This document shows positions 32,435 through 42,000 of a stretch of 64,000 bases of DNA, in pieces (position 1 is the stretch's first letter; every line of letters begins with the position of its first letter). Below the pieces are notes generated by a model, which saw only the letters and a list, made by a program, of their open reading frames with translations, ran no database searches and was not told the DNA's origin. The DNA is from an uncultured Geobacter sp. (GTDB lineage Bacteria; Desulfobacterota; Desulfuromonadia; Geobacterales; CAIOGM01): positions 1 through 64,000 of the forward strand of contig CAIOGM010000061.1 of the NCBI GenBank assembly GCA_903857795.1, written 5' to 3'. Position numbers and translations under genes: made by a program.

Positions 32435-34553
32435 AACAAACGTATTGCCATATGCCATCCTGATTATGCTTTTAACCCCACAACTATCATGGCAGGCCCA
32501 GCAGCAGTCGCAGAAGGAAAAGAGTACGTTGAAAGTGGTACGGTCAAATGACACTCTGTATAGTTTGTGTTTGAAACAATACGGAGCTTACAACGAAAGT
32601 ATCTCCCGGCAAGTATTGTCGGCAAACCATTGGATAACAAATCCCAACAAATTACTACGTGGCCACCGGATCAAGTTCCCACGTCTGCGCAAAGACTCCA
32701 CGCTAACCACGCATATTGTCAAGGATAACGAGTCCATCCGTAACGTAACGTCATTACACGAGGGCAAGCCTTCGACCGCAGGCAGAGTTGAGTTTCACGG
32801 AGAAGCCACTATAGTGTCTGCTGCCCCTGTTCAGACCATGACAGACAAACTACCGGCACACAGTAATGTGACCGGGAATGTCACTCCGAAGTATGAAAAG
32901 TATCCCCGTCGACTAACCGGTAAAATTACTGAGTTAACATGGTTATCTGACAATTGTGCAGAGGTCAAAGGTGATGTCACGAGGCAACCTGGTGACGACG
33001 GGTCGTATAAATTTATCGTCTCCGTTGATGGTGACTTGGATTATGAGCAGTCATTTAAAATGGAACCTGACGGTAAATTTACAGCCACTGCTACCATAGG
33101 CAGATTGAATCAGGATTATGATCGAAATTATGTCCTGAAGGTAGTCAAGGTTTACGATGAAACAAACCTGGATCAGATAGCTGTGCTGGTGACAAAAAAA
33201 ATAAATAACAAAAATAAAACCATAATATTCAATGATGCTAACGACATTAACTTGACAGATCACAGAGGAATCGATAAATGGGTAAACGACCAGAGTGTCA
33301 AGAGTAGCCTCGTTGACAACGGCAAGTTCAAGATCCAAAACGGTTTGGTTGTCAAAAATTATCGATTTATTAACTTCAGCCCTGATGAAAAATACCTTGG
33401 CAGGTATGGTCGAGTAACGCTGTACGGTAGTTCGTGCATTTCAAAGTATCTCATACTAAAAGGACAGACCGAGAAAGCCAAACAAATCATTGATGTCTGG
33501 TGCAATCTCGTCGATGAAAAGGGCGGAATTCCCCGTAGTGCTAACGTCGTTGGAGATACGTATATCTCTCCCGATGTGAGAACCGGTGATATGGCGTATT
33601 TTCTTGGCGCACTAGCGCTGTACAAGGCGGCTACGGCCTCTACTGAGTATGATGAACTCATAAAACAGCTCATCAATAAGTATTTCTTGCCGCTTCAAGA
33701 TCAGAAAACCGGTCTGGTAAAGGGGGGCTACAGCACGGGAAGTGATGGTTATACCGTATCAGGTACAACCAGTTATGTCTCATGGGCGTCATCAGAGCAT
33801 AATTTTGACCTTTTTCAGTCTCTCGTCCTTTTAAGCAAACTTTTCAGCGGTGAGGATCAGCGGAGCATTGCATCGTTTTATCAGAGAATCGGTGAGGGTC
33901 TCGATAACTACATGTGGGACAAGGAAGCCGGCACCTTCAACCGGGGATATCGATTTAGTGCTGGAGAAGATCGGGCCAGGGCGCTTGATTGCTCATCGTG
34001 GGGCGCATTGTACCTGTTGAAACAGGCAGCTCTCAAAGTCGATGCCAATGATTTTGGTGGAGAACATTTTTATATGAGACGTGCCGCCACGGCGCTCAAC
34101 TTCATAGAGGCAAACTACACGGCACAATGGTGCTATGAACTCCCTGATGGAACGCAGGGATGCGTACAAGGTTACAAGCCATATGCCGGCAAGATAGATG
34201 ATGTTCAGGATGAGGTGTCACATACTCCCATCGATTGGGACAAAATACCGAACATGGTTTGGTCCGAGGGAACGTTGGGGGTGGCTATCGCCCAGTATCA
34301 GATGTGGTGCCGTAAACCATCAGGAATGGATCGTGAAAACTGTGCTAAATTCTACGATCTAGTGGATCAGATGGTAGAGCTGCAATCGCTCGGCCAGTCC
34401 GGAGGTCTGCTATATTCCAGTAAAAGGATCGAAGGACATTTTACACAGGGTGAAGAACTCGCATCGCTGGCATGGCTTGGCTCCGCGTTGGTAATAAAGG
34501 GGCGTGAGTACCCCCCGAGTATCCTCAAATACCAAAAATGGATACCGTGGTAA
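32427..34553 (+). CDS. LysM protein with six-hairpin glycosidase-like domain
   Basis: This 708-residue exported protein has a signal peptide (LPYAILIMLLTPQLSWQA). A LysM-like domain follows (~36-90: KVVRSNDTLYSLCLKQYG...LLRGHRIKFP), then a Thr-rich linker and a beta domain (~155-265). The large alpha domain (~310-700) has the spacing of (alpha/alpha)6 barrels: TLYGSSCISKYLILKGQ, DVRTGDMAYFLGALALYKAA, FDLFQSLVLLSKLF, WGALYLLKQAAL, MVWSEGTLGVAIAQYQMW. LysM binds GlcNAc-containing glycans. The barrel resembles glycosidases such as GH8, of which cellulose-operon BcsZ is one, but I cannot name the family or its acid/base residues. It would trim the glycan made by the GT2 enzyme of this cluster. 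Confidence 0.75.
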   Translation: MLKTNVLPYAILIMLLTPQLSWQAQQQSQKEKSTLKVVRSNDTLYSLCLKQYGAYNESISRQVLSANHWITNPNKLLRGHRIKFPRLRKDSTLTTHIVKDNESIRNVTSLHEGKPSTAGRVEFHGEATIVSAAPVQTMTDKLPAHSNVTGNVTPKYEKYPRRLTGKITELTWLSDNCAEVKGDVTRQPGDDGSYKFIVSVDGDLDYEQSFKMEPDGKFTATATIGRLNQDYDRNYVLKVVKVYDETNLDQIAVLVTKKINNKNKTIIFNDANDINLTDHRGIDKWVNDQSVKSSLVDNGKFKIQNGLVVKNYRFINFSPDEKYLGRYGRVTLYGSSCISKYLILKGQTEKAKQIIDVWCNLVDEKGGIPRSANVVGDTYISPDVRTGDMAYFLGALALYKAATASTEYDELIKQLINKYFLPLQDQKTGLVKGGYSTGSDGYTVSGTTSYVSWASSEHNFDLFQSLVLLSKLFSGEDQRSIASFYQRIGEGLDNYMWDKEAGTFNRGYRFSAGEDRARALDCSSWGALYLLKQAALKVDANDFGGEHFYMRRAATALNFIEANYTAQWCYELPDGTQGCVQGYKPYAGKIDDVQDEVSHTPIDWDKIPNMVWSEGTLGVAIAQYQMWCRKPSGMDRENCAKFYDLVDQMVELQSLGQSGGLLYSSKRIEGHFTQGEELASLAWLGSALVIKGREYPPSILKYQKWIPW

Positions 34554-34581
34554 TCGGGCGCGTGCTTTCGACAACGGAGGC

Positions 34582-34716
34582 ATGTTGAGTTCCAAACTGC
34601 ATTTTCCGATAAAGGAGGTGAACTGGTATAGCAGCGTGGCTGTCAAGGATTTTTCACGCCACCGCAGAGGGATTACTACGATTATTACTGCTATTAGACG
34701 AGGAGAGTCGAGATGA
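34582..34716 (+). CDS. possible small ORF (44 aa) coupled to the lipoprotein gene
   Basis: ATG at 34582 follows ACGGAGG closely and gives a 44-residue basic peptide (MLSSKLHFPIKEVNWYSSVA, then VKDFSRHRRGITTIIT and a basic end). A second full RBS (AAAGGAGGTGA) precedes an in-frame GTG. The stop overlaps the next gene's ATG by ATGA. No homologous family is recognised. It may be a leader for translational coupling instead of a functional protein. Confidence 0.35.
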   Translation: MLSSKLHFPIKEVNWYSSVAVKDFSRHRRGITTIITAIRRGESR

Positions 34717-35459
34717 TGCAAAAACAAATTCGCGCAGTATTGATGCTGGCATGTGCTATGGGCGCTCTGTCCGCATGCACGACGGTTGTCCATGACACCC
34801 CCATCCAGAACACCACCAACGTATACCAGAGTGGACCCAAGGTTATTTTCAGCGACAACTTTGATCCTGCAAACGCCGAATTGCGGAACCTTTGGCAAAA
34901 CAACGGGAAAGGTGCATGGAAAGTACAGGGGCAAATCTCATCACTTCCTGGATGCGAAGATGGTTGCCTCAAGCAAAACAGTGAGGATCCCCGGGCACTT
35001 AATGCCATTGAGTATGTAACATCTCCTCAGATATCAGATGGAGCAATTGAAGCTCAGATGAGGTACAGCTATGAGTTGTCGGTGGCGGAGACCGCTGAGC
35101 AGCGTAATGAAAAGAAATCATTCATCGGCGCGGGAATCATATTTCGCATGGTCGATGTAAATAACTACTATATGTTCAGGTTGGCAGGCGAAGACGGTGT
35201 AGTTCTTGGGAAAATGGTCAACGGCAACTGGATTGATCTGGGTAACCCACGAAGAATAGATTTTCTTGACGGCGCCGGTAAATTACGCCCGAACTCCTGG
35301 TACAAGTTAAAAATTATTGCTCGCGGCACCAGCATCCAATGTTTCCTCAACGATAGTCCGGTCGTCAGCGCCTTTGATCCGACGTACACTGTCGGAAAGT
35401 TTGGTCTTGTTACGTTCAAAACCGCCGCTGACTTCGAGTATATAAACGTCACAGAGTAG
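34713..35459 (+). CDS. lamin-G/DUF1080-like lipoprotein
   Basis: GAGGAGAGTCGAG precedes the ATG. The 248-residue product has a lipobox (MGALSAC). The mature part forms a concanavalin-type beta sandwich in sequence pattern: VIFSDNFDPANAEL at the start (the 'f.DdF' strand), W-rich WKVQGQISSLPG, GAIEAQMRYSYEL, GAGIIFRMVDVNNYYMFRL, WYKLKIIARGTSIQCFLNDSPV and FGLVTFKTAADFEYINVTE. This order is typical of LamG and DUF1080 (3-keto-glucoside hydrolase-like) modules that bind or cut sugars. As a lipid-anchored sugar-binding protein it fits a surface glycan system. A hairpin terminator follows. Confidence 0.75.
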   Translation: MMQKQIRAVLMLACAMGALSACTTVVHDTPIQNTTNVYQSGPKVIFSDNFDPANAELRNLWQNNGKGAWKVQGQISSLPGCEDGCLKQNSEDPRALNAIEYVTSPQISDGAIEAQMRYSYELSVAETAEQRNEKKSFIGAGIIFRMVDVNNYYMFRLAGEDGVVLGKMVNGNWIDLGNPRRIDFLDGAGKLRPNSWYKLKIIARGTSIQCFLNDSPVVSAFDPTYTVGKFGLVTFKTAADFEYINVTE

Positions 35460-35512
35460 ATTTGTGAAGACGACAGACATGAATTGTCTAGTTTAGGAGG
35501 TTTTATTATTTG

Positions 35513-35550
35513 ACCGGATGGCAATAATCGCCATCCGGTGCTTTTGTTCA
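35513..35550 (+). terminator. terminator inside the kinase-glycan cluster
   Basis: ACCGGATGGC (35513-35522) and GCCATCCGGT (35530-35539) form a perfect 10-bp stem with a 7-base loop, followed by GCTTTTGTTC. It divides the cluster into an upstream sensor/hydrolase part and a downstream FHA-GT2-PP2C part. Confidence 0.65.
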
Positions 35551-35648
35551 GGGATAAATTAGCCTTCAGAAACAATGAAACAGGCGCCACCGCACGAAAA
35601 AGCTAAGAAGACAGCTGATAAGTAAACTGCCAAATATAAAGGATTTTT

Positions 35649-36632
35649 ATGAGTAGATCAACCAAGACAAGGTCTATCCAGGTTTTATGCCTGCTTTTGT
35701 CTCTCTGCCTCGGAACCACCATCACGGGTTACTGTGGAGCGCAGTCATTAGGTGTAAAAGAGCTTCTTACTAATGCCGGGAAATATAGTGAGCGACAGGT
35801 GCAGTTGCAGGGAAAGGTAGAGAGGTGGGTCGAACTGGTCTCCGGAGAAAAACTGGGATCATACATGCTGAAGGACAATTTTGGCGATGAAATCCAGGTG
35901 AAGACGATGGAAGCCATGCCACAGGTGGGAGACACTGTTGCGGTCACGGGACTCGTCATCTTTGACGGCAAGCAGAACGAGTATTACCTGCAATCCCTGA
36001 AAAGCAGTAGTGTTGTTCCACATGAAGTTGCGCGCGACGACACTAAAGGCGAAAATAAACCATCGATCTTCATGCTGTTAACCAGTAAAGCGAGCACGGC
36101 TAATGCTCTCCTCGGAGGGGTGGCGATTGCCGGAACGGTCCTCATTCTAATCGTCGTTATCGCCGTAAGGATGAAAAAGCGGAAAAATAGGGTACACGAA
36201 GTCCCCGATTTTTCCTTCGATGAAACTGAAACCATCCGAATTGACGTCGATGGCAAGCTCATGCAGTCGGAGATCGCCGATGAACGGACCGTAGTTTTGA
36301 TGCCGGGAAATCTCAATGTCACCAAGGGACCCAAGGAACTGGAAGCGGTGCAGTACCGTATCACCTCGGCTCTCACTAAGATAGGGCGCCAAGAGTCTGG
36401 CATCGACAAATCCAGCGGCTGGATCGTCTTACCTGCAAATTGCGCGACGATCAGCAGGCATCAGGCCGACTTGGTATTCAAGGACGGTGTTTATTACATC
36501 GAAAACAGATCCCAATCCAATATCACCCGGGTTAACGGTGTAATGGTACCCAACGGTATGGCCAACAAGCTGAACGATAAAGACATAATCTCTTTCGGTG
36601 AAATAGAACTTACCTATAGCGGCCCAACGTGA
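35649..36632 (+). CDS. OB-fold / transmembrane / FHA protein
   Basis: This 327-residue protein starts with a signal peptide (VLCLLLSLCLGTTITGYCGA). An outside OB-like domain (~35-125) follows with VKELLTNAGKYSERQVQLQG, YMLKDNFGDEIQV and QVGDTVAVTGLV. One membrane helix lies at ~152-173 (ALLGGVAIAGTVLILIVVIAV), then basic RMKKRKNR, so the rest is cytoplasmic. The C-terminal FHA domain (~235-327) has IGRQESG, CATISRHQADLV (the S-x-x-H core) and NITRVNGVMVPNG. FHA domains bind phosphothreonine. The protein therefore reads kinase output inside and carries a sensor-like domain outside, a mirror image of the PEGA kinase. Two genes downstream is the PP2C phosphatase. Confidence 0.85.
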   Translation: MSRSTKTRSIQVLCLLLSLCLGTTITGYCGAQSLGVKELLTNAGKYSERQVQLQGKVERWVELVSGEKLGSYMLKDNFGDEIQVKTMEAMPQVGDTVAVTGLVIFDGKQNEYYLQSLKSSSVVPHEVARDDTKGENKPSIFMLLTSKASTANALLGGVAIAGTVLILIVVIAVRMKKRKNRVHEVPDFSFDETETIRIDVDGKLMQSEIADERTVVLMPGNLNVTKGPKELEAVQYRITSALTKIGRQESGIDKSSGWIVLPANCATISRHQADLVFKDGVYYIENRSQSNITRVNGVMVPNGMANKLNDKDIISFGEIELTYSGPT

Positions 36633-36711
36633 CCGGAAATATCAGCCGCGGGTCGTGCGTAGTATTACAAGGCGCTCGTTGTGCGTTAACACCAGAAGAC
36701 AGGAATACGAC

Positions 36712-38082
36712 ATGGAAGCACTGACCATACTGCTAACAGTTTTTTTCTGTTTTTATTACATTATAAATATCTGGCTAATCTTCAGAGCAATTCTTTCAAT
36801 GGAAAAAGAACTGTCACAACCACAAGGTAAAAATAGCGACTCATATCCTCACATCACTATCATAATACCAGCATACAATGAAGAACATGATATTGTACAA
36901 ACTGTCAGGACTATTCTACTGCAAAATTATCCTAATTTTGCAGTTTTGGTAGTAAACGACGGTTCTAATGACTCTACATTAAAAAAATTAGTAGCCGCAT
37001 ATGATCTAAAACCTGAATCAATGAGATACAAGGACTATATAAAAACCAAACCCGTCAAGGCACTGTATTACAATAAGAGTTACGACAAACTCAGGGTTAT
37101 TGACAAAGATAACGGCGGAAAGTCCGACGCCATAAACACAGGTCTCAATATTGCCACTGAAAGTGAGTATATCTGTGTCATTGACGCCGACGTTTGCCTT
37201 GAGAAAAACGCTTTGTACTATGTCGTGCAACCGATAGTGAACTGTCGCGCGGATAACGTAGTCGCCGCAGGTGGTAACATTCGTATAGGGATTGGAAGTG
37301 ACATCACCAATGGCACGGTGCACAACCTGGCGACTCCGGGAAGTCTGCTGATCCTCTTTCAGATATTGGAATATATTCGATCGTTTTCACTATTCAGGAT
37401 CGGCTGGAATGCCGCTAATGCGGTACCGCTCTTATCCGGGGCGTTTGGTGTCTTCAAAAGAGCGGACGTCATACACTCCGGCGGTTATCAGAAATTTTCC
37501 AAAGGAGAAGACATGGAGATGACACTCAGACTCCATGAGCGATATCTTAATAGAAAAGAGCAGTACAAAGTCGTGCAACTGGTGAGACCGCTCTGCTTTA
37601 CCGGAGCCCCTTCCAGCCTCAAGGAGTTGGCCGGTCAGCGAACCAGATGGCAGGTGGGGCTACTTTCCGGGCTCATGGTTTACCGTCATATGGTCGGCAG
37701 ACCCCGGTATGGGGTGCTGGGTATGGTGACGCTCCCCTATCTTCTGCTCTTCGAAGCCGCAAGCCCGTTTTTGGAGATCATCGGGTACCTCCTCATCATA
37801 TTGAATTTTTTTGTACTACATCACTCTCCGGCAGTTTTCTCATGGCTTATCGTGTCGATTATCGGCGGCTCCCTGTTCGTGAATCTGGCGGCACTTCTCA
37901 CTGAAGCGCTGGTGGTGAAACTCTACACACGACCGCTGGATCTTCTGAAGCTCCTGGTCGTCGGCCTGCTGGAACCGTTCGGATACCATCAACTGAACCA
38001 ATACTGGAAAATAAAGGCAACCTTCCAATATTATAGAAATATTCATCTCAAAAGCACCTGGCAACCTCCTAAACGCGATTGA
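36712..38082 (+). CDS. processive family-2 glycosyltransferase (membrane synthase)
   Basis: The ATG at 36712 has AGGA at good spacing; the ORF-track start at 36655 does not. The 456-residue inner-membrane enzyme has one N-terminal helix (ILLTVFFCFYYIINIWLIF). The GT-A domain has IIIPAYNEE, VVNDGSND (~82), ICVIDADVCL (~156), SKGEDMEM (~265) and the processive motif QRTRW (~308). Three or four C-terminal helices follow (MVTLPYLLLFEAASPFLEII on). The D, DxD, ED and QxxRW set marks enzymes that both polymerise and export a beta-linked polysaccharide, like cellulose, hyaluronan and PgaC synthases. The sugar cannot be told, and there is no PilZ domain. It is the catalytic heart of the cluster. Confidence 0.88.
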   Translation: MEALTILLTVFFCFYYIINIWLIFRAILSMEKELSQPQGKNSDSYPHITIIIPAYNEEHDIVQTVRTILLQNYPNFAVLVVNDGSNDSTLKKLVAAYDLKPESMRYKDYIKTKPVKALYYNKSYDKLRVIDKDNGGKSDAINTGLNIATESEYICVIDADVCLEKNALYYVVQPIVNCRADNVVAAGGNIRIGIGSDITNGTVHNLATPGSLLILFQILEYIRSFSLFRIGWNAANAVPLLSGAFGVFKRADVIHSGGYQKFSKGEDMEMTLRLHERYLNRKEQYKVVQLVRPLCFTGAPSSLKELAGQRTRWQVGLLSGLMVYRHMVGRPRYGVLGMVTLPYLLLFEAASPFLEIIGYLLIILNFFVLHHSPAVFSWLIVSIIGGSLFVNLAALLTEALVVKLYTRPLDLLKLLVVGLLEPFGYHQLNQYWKIKATFQYYRNIHLKSTWQPPKRD

Positions 38083-38157
38083 ACAACCACCTGTCACCAT
38101 TTCCGAAATAGGAGTCGTCATGCCCCTCCCCCACACTCTACGGCGGGATAGTGAACC

Positions 38158-38892
38158 ATGATAACGTTCATTTCATCATCGGCCACTGAAGTCGGACTCA
38201 AGAGAACGAACAACGAAGACGCCTTCCTCGATCTTCCTCAACAGGGTCTTTTTGCCGTATCAGACGGAATGGGAGGCGCCGCAGCCGGAGAGATAGCCAG
38301 CAAAATATTCATTGAAACCGTCTCCGAGTTTTTCCCGCCAAGCCGGGAAAAGATGGGGGGTGAGGATTATGAAACGGTACAAAATGTGTTCGGCGTCTCG
38401 AACCAAAAAATAATCAATTATGGTTCCGAAAACTCCGACTGTTCAGGCATGGGGTGTACGGCAGATCTCCTGGTCTTTTCCGGTGAGCGATTCATCGTCG
38501 GCCATATCGGTGACAGCAGAATTTATCTGTTCAGAAAGGGAGAACTGCTCCAACTGACAAGAGATCACTCCTTCGTGCAGCAACAGGTTGATCAGGGAAT
38601 AATTTCTCCCCTGGAGGCGAGGAGTCATGCCAAGAGGAATGTCCTGTTGAGAGCATTAGGGACCACTGCGCCGCTCTCCTTCGACATCATGCGAGGCAAG
38701 AGTTACCCACGCGATCTTTTTCTCCTCTGCTCCGACGGTCTGACCGGCATGGTCGAGGATCCCCGGATAAAGTCAGTTCTCGCATCAGGAAAAGAGCTGC
38801 CTCAGAAGATCTCTCACCTCATGAAACTCGCCCATGACGGAGGCGGGAAAGACAATATCACCGTGATCCTGTGCCAGGTGGTGGCGTCATGA
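38158..38892 (+). CDS. PP2C-type Ser/Thr phosphatase
   Basis: This 244-residue cytoplasmic protein has all metal-binding motifs of PPM/PP2C phosphatases: LKRTNNEDAFL, VSDGMGGAAAGE (~36), VGHIGDSRIYLF (~118), LTRDHSFVQQQV, LLRALGT, LCSDGLTG (~193) and GGKDNITVILCQ (~231). It would remove phosphates added by the PEGA kinase, for example those recognised by the FHA protein. Kinase, FHA and PP2C genes also regulate type VI secretion (PpkA, Fha, PppA), but no type VI genes occur here. It is the last gene of the cluster, before a strong bidirectional terminator. Confidence 0.93.
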   Translation: MITFISSSATEVGLKRTNNEDAFLDLPQQGLFAVSDGMGGAAAGEIASKIFIETVSEFFPPSREKMGGEDYETVQNVFGVSNQKIINYGSENSDCSGMGCTADLLVFSGERFIVGHIGDSRIYLFRKGELLQLTRDHSFVQQQVDQGIISPLEARSHAKRNVLLRALGTTAPLSFDIMRGKSYPRDLFLLCSDGLTGMVEDPRIKSVLASGKELPQKISHLMKLAHDGGGKDNITVILCQVVAS

Positions 38893-39032
38893 TCGCGTAG
38901 CCCCGGGCTTGGAAGTTGACAAGTTGCGGAGGAGTACTGTATCCGGAGTGTTGTCGCTCGGGGTTGGCTTGTGGACTATGTTCTCCTCAATGGTTTCACC
39001 TTCAGACATGCCGCCGGGTAGATCCAAAATGA

Positions 39033-39074
39033 AAACAGGAGAAGCCCCCGACGGATCGGGAGCTTCTCCTGTTT
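39033..39074. terminator. strong bidirectional terminator closing the cluster
   Basis: AAACAGGAGAAGC (39033-39045) and GCTTCTCCTGTTT (39062-39074) form a perfect 13-bp stem, extended inside by CCCGA/TCGGG. Runs of A and T flank it. It separates the PP2C gene (plus) from the convergent pyruvate carboxylase gene (minus). Confidence 0.85.
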
Positions 39075-39099
39075 CAGCACCAGGTGACGGGAGCGCCGG

Positions 39100-42000
39100 C
39101 TACGCCAGTACGATGAGCAGCTCTTCCTTCTCCACCTTATCCCCTTCCTTGAACTTTACCTCGGCGATGACTCCGTCTTCTTTGGCCTTGATATTGGTCT
39201 CCATCTTCATCGCCTCGGTGACCATGAGGACGTCGCCCCCCTTGATGGCATCCCCGGCCTTGACGTTGACCTTGAGCACCTTGCCCGGCATGGGAGCACC
39301 CAGATGCTTGGGATTCCCCTTCTCGGCCTTCTCCCGCTCTTTTTCATCGGTGGTCGCCGACTGGTCGCGGACGGTTACGGAACGAGCATTGCCGTTGAGC
39401 TCGAAATAGACCAGCCGGGTTCCGTCGGACTGGACCCGTCCGATGGCGTTCAGCTTGATGATGAGGGTCTTGCCCGCCTCGATATCCAGGGAGGTCTCCT
39501 GCCCCGGCTCCAGGCCGTAGAAGAAGATCGGTGTCGGGATGACGGAGGTGTCGGAAAACTCCTGGCGGTGCCGGTCGAATTCGGGGAAGACATGGGGGTA
39601 GAGGATGGCCGAGATGAGGGCCTTGTCGTCCACCTTGTGCCCCACCTTCTCCTCCAGTTTTTCCCGTTCCAGTTCGAAATCCACCGGCTCCAGCAGCTCG
39701 CCGGGACGGCAGGTAATCGGCTGCTCCCCTTTCAGGATGATCTTCTGCAGTTCCTCGGGCCACCCCTGGTACGGTTGCCCCAGCATTCCCTTGAACATCC
39801 CCACCACCGACTCGGGGAAGGCCAGCTCTTCTCCCTTGCTGGTGAAGAGCTCTTCCGGTTGCAGATTGTTCTTGACCAGGAACATGGCCATGTCTCCCAC
39901 GACCTTGGATGATGGGGTGACCTTGACGATGTCGCCGAAGAGGAGGTTCACCTTGTGGTACATCTCCTTGCACTCTTCCCATCGGTCCAGGAGGCCAAGG
40001 CCGGCCACCTGTGGCTTGTAGTTGGAGTACTGGCCGCCGGGGATCTCATGGTGGTAGACCTCGGCGGTGCCGGACTTGAGCCCCGATTCGAAGGGGGAGT
40101 AGTAGTCACGCACCGTCTCCCAGTAGTTGGCAAGGGACTGGAGCCCGGCTGCGTTGACCTGCGGATCCCGCTCCGTCCTTTCAAGCGCCGCCACCAGGGC
40201 GTTCATGTTAGGTTGGGCCGTGAGCCCCGATAGGGAGGAGAGGGCCGCGTCCACGATATCCACCCCGGCTTCGGCAGCTTTCATGAGCATGGCGCTGCCG
40301 TTGGATGAGGTGTCGTGGGTGTGGAGGTGCACCGGGATGCCGATGTTCTCCTTGAGCGCCTTGACAAGCTTGAAGGCCGCCTGGGGTTTGAGCAGGCCAG
40401 CCATATCCTTGATGGCCAGGATATGCGCACCCATCTTCTCCAGCTCCTTGGCCATGTTCACGTAGTACTCCAGCGGGTACTTGTCCCGCCGGGGGTCGGT
40501 GATGTCACCGGTATAGCAGATGGCGGCCTCGCAGACCTTGCCGCTCTTTCTGACCGCATCCATGGCCACGGTCATCCCCTTGGTCCAGTTGAGGGAGTCG
40601 AAGATCCGGAAGATGTCGATCCCCGAGTTGGCCGCCTCCTCCACGAACTTCTCCACCACGTTGTCCGGGTAGTTGGTGTACCCCACGGCGTTACTTCCCC
40701 TGAGCAGCATCTGGAAGAGGATGTTGGGGATGGCCTCGGAGAGCTTGTGGAGCCGCTGCCAGGGGTCTTCCTTGAGGAAGCGCATGGAGACGTCGAAGGT
40801 GGCCCCCCCCCACATCTCCAGGGAGAAGAGCTCCGAGGCCAGATAAGAGGTCGGCTCGGCGATCTTGAGGAGGTCGTAGGTCCTGACCCGGGTGGCCAGG
40901 TTGGACTGGTGGGCGTCCCGCATGGTGGTGTCGGTCAGGAGGAGCTTCTTCTGCTCCAGGATCCACTTGGAGAGCCCCTCCGCACCGAGCATCATGAGGA
41001 GGTCGCGGCTGCCTGCCGGCCGTGGCCTGCTGCTGTCGATCTCAGGGACGCGGGCCTCGATCAGCTCCGCCGACTTGAGGGGGCGGGGCGCGCCGGCGGA
41101 GCCGTTGACGATGACATCACCGAGGAACTTCAACACCTTGGTGGCCCGGTCCTTCTTCTCGCGGAACTGGAGCAGCTCCTGATGTTTGTCGATGAACGAG
41201 GTGTCGCACTTACCGTTGAGGAAGACCGGGTGGGTGATGACGTTCTCCAGGAAGCCGATGTTGGTCTTGACGCCGCGGATCCGGAACTCCTGGAGGGCGC
41301 GGTGCATGATATGGGCCGCCCCCTGAAAGGTCAGTCCCCAGGCGCTGATCTTCACCAGGAGCGAGTCGTAGTGGGGGGTAATCTTGGCGCCGGTAAAGGC
41401 GTTCCCCGCATCGAGACGGACCCCGAAACCGGCGGCAGAGCGGTAGGTGGTGAGGGTGCCGAAGTCCGGCGCAAAGTTGTTGGCGGGGTCTTCGGTGGTG
41501 ACCCGGCACTGGATGGAGTAACCGCGGATGTCTATGGCGCTCTGGGAGGGAATGTTGATCTCCGGATCGGAGAGTTTATGCCCCTGGGCTACGAGGATCT
41601 GGTCCTGCACCAGGTTCCGTCCGGTGATCATCTCGGTGACGGTATGCTCCACCTGGATCCGGGGGTTCATCTCAATGAAGTACCACTCTCCCTCCTTGTC
41701 CAAGAGGAACTCCACGGTGCCGGCGTTGCGGTACTTTACCTGGCCCGCGATCTTGAGGGCCGCGCCGCAGAGCTCTTCCCGCTGGAGCTGGCTCAGGGAG
41801 AGGGAGGGGGCGAACTCCACCACCTTCTGGTGCCGGCGCTGGATGGAGCAGTCCCGCTCGTAAAAATGGACCAGGTTGCCGTGGTTGTCCCCCAGGATCT
41901 GGACCTCGATATGCTTGGGATTCTCCAGGTAGCGCTCCAGAAAGACCGCCGCGTTACCGAAGGCCGCCTTGGCTTCGCTCCCGGCGGCCACCAGCCCCTC

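Noticed and set aside
34410-34934. 174-codon minus-strand ORF
   Set aside because: It crosses the end of the LysM gene and the start of the lipoprotein gene on the opposite strand and shows no domain.
28074-38892. Type VI secretion locus
   Set aside because: Kinase, FHA and PP2C genes suggest it, but no VipA/B, Hcp, VgrG, ClpV, TssJKLM or baseplate genes are present.
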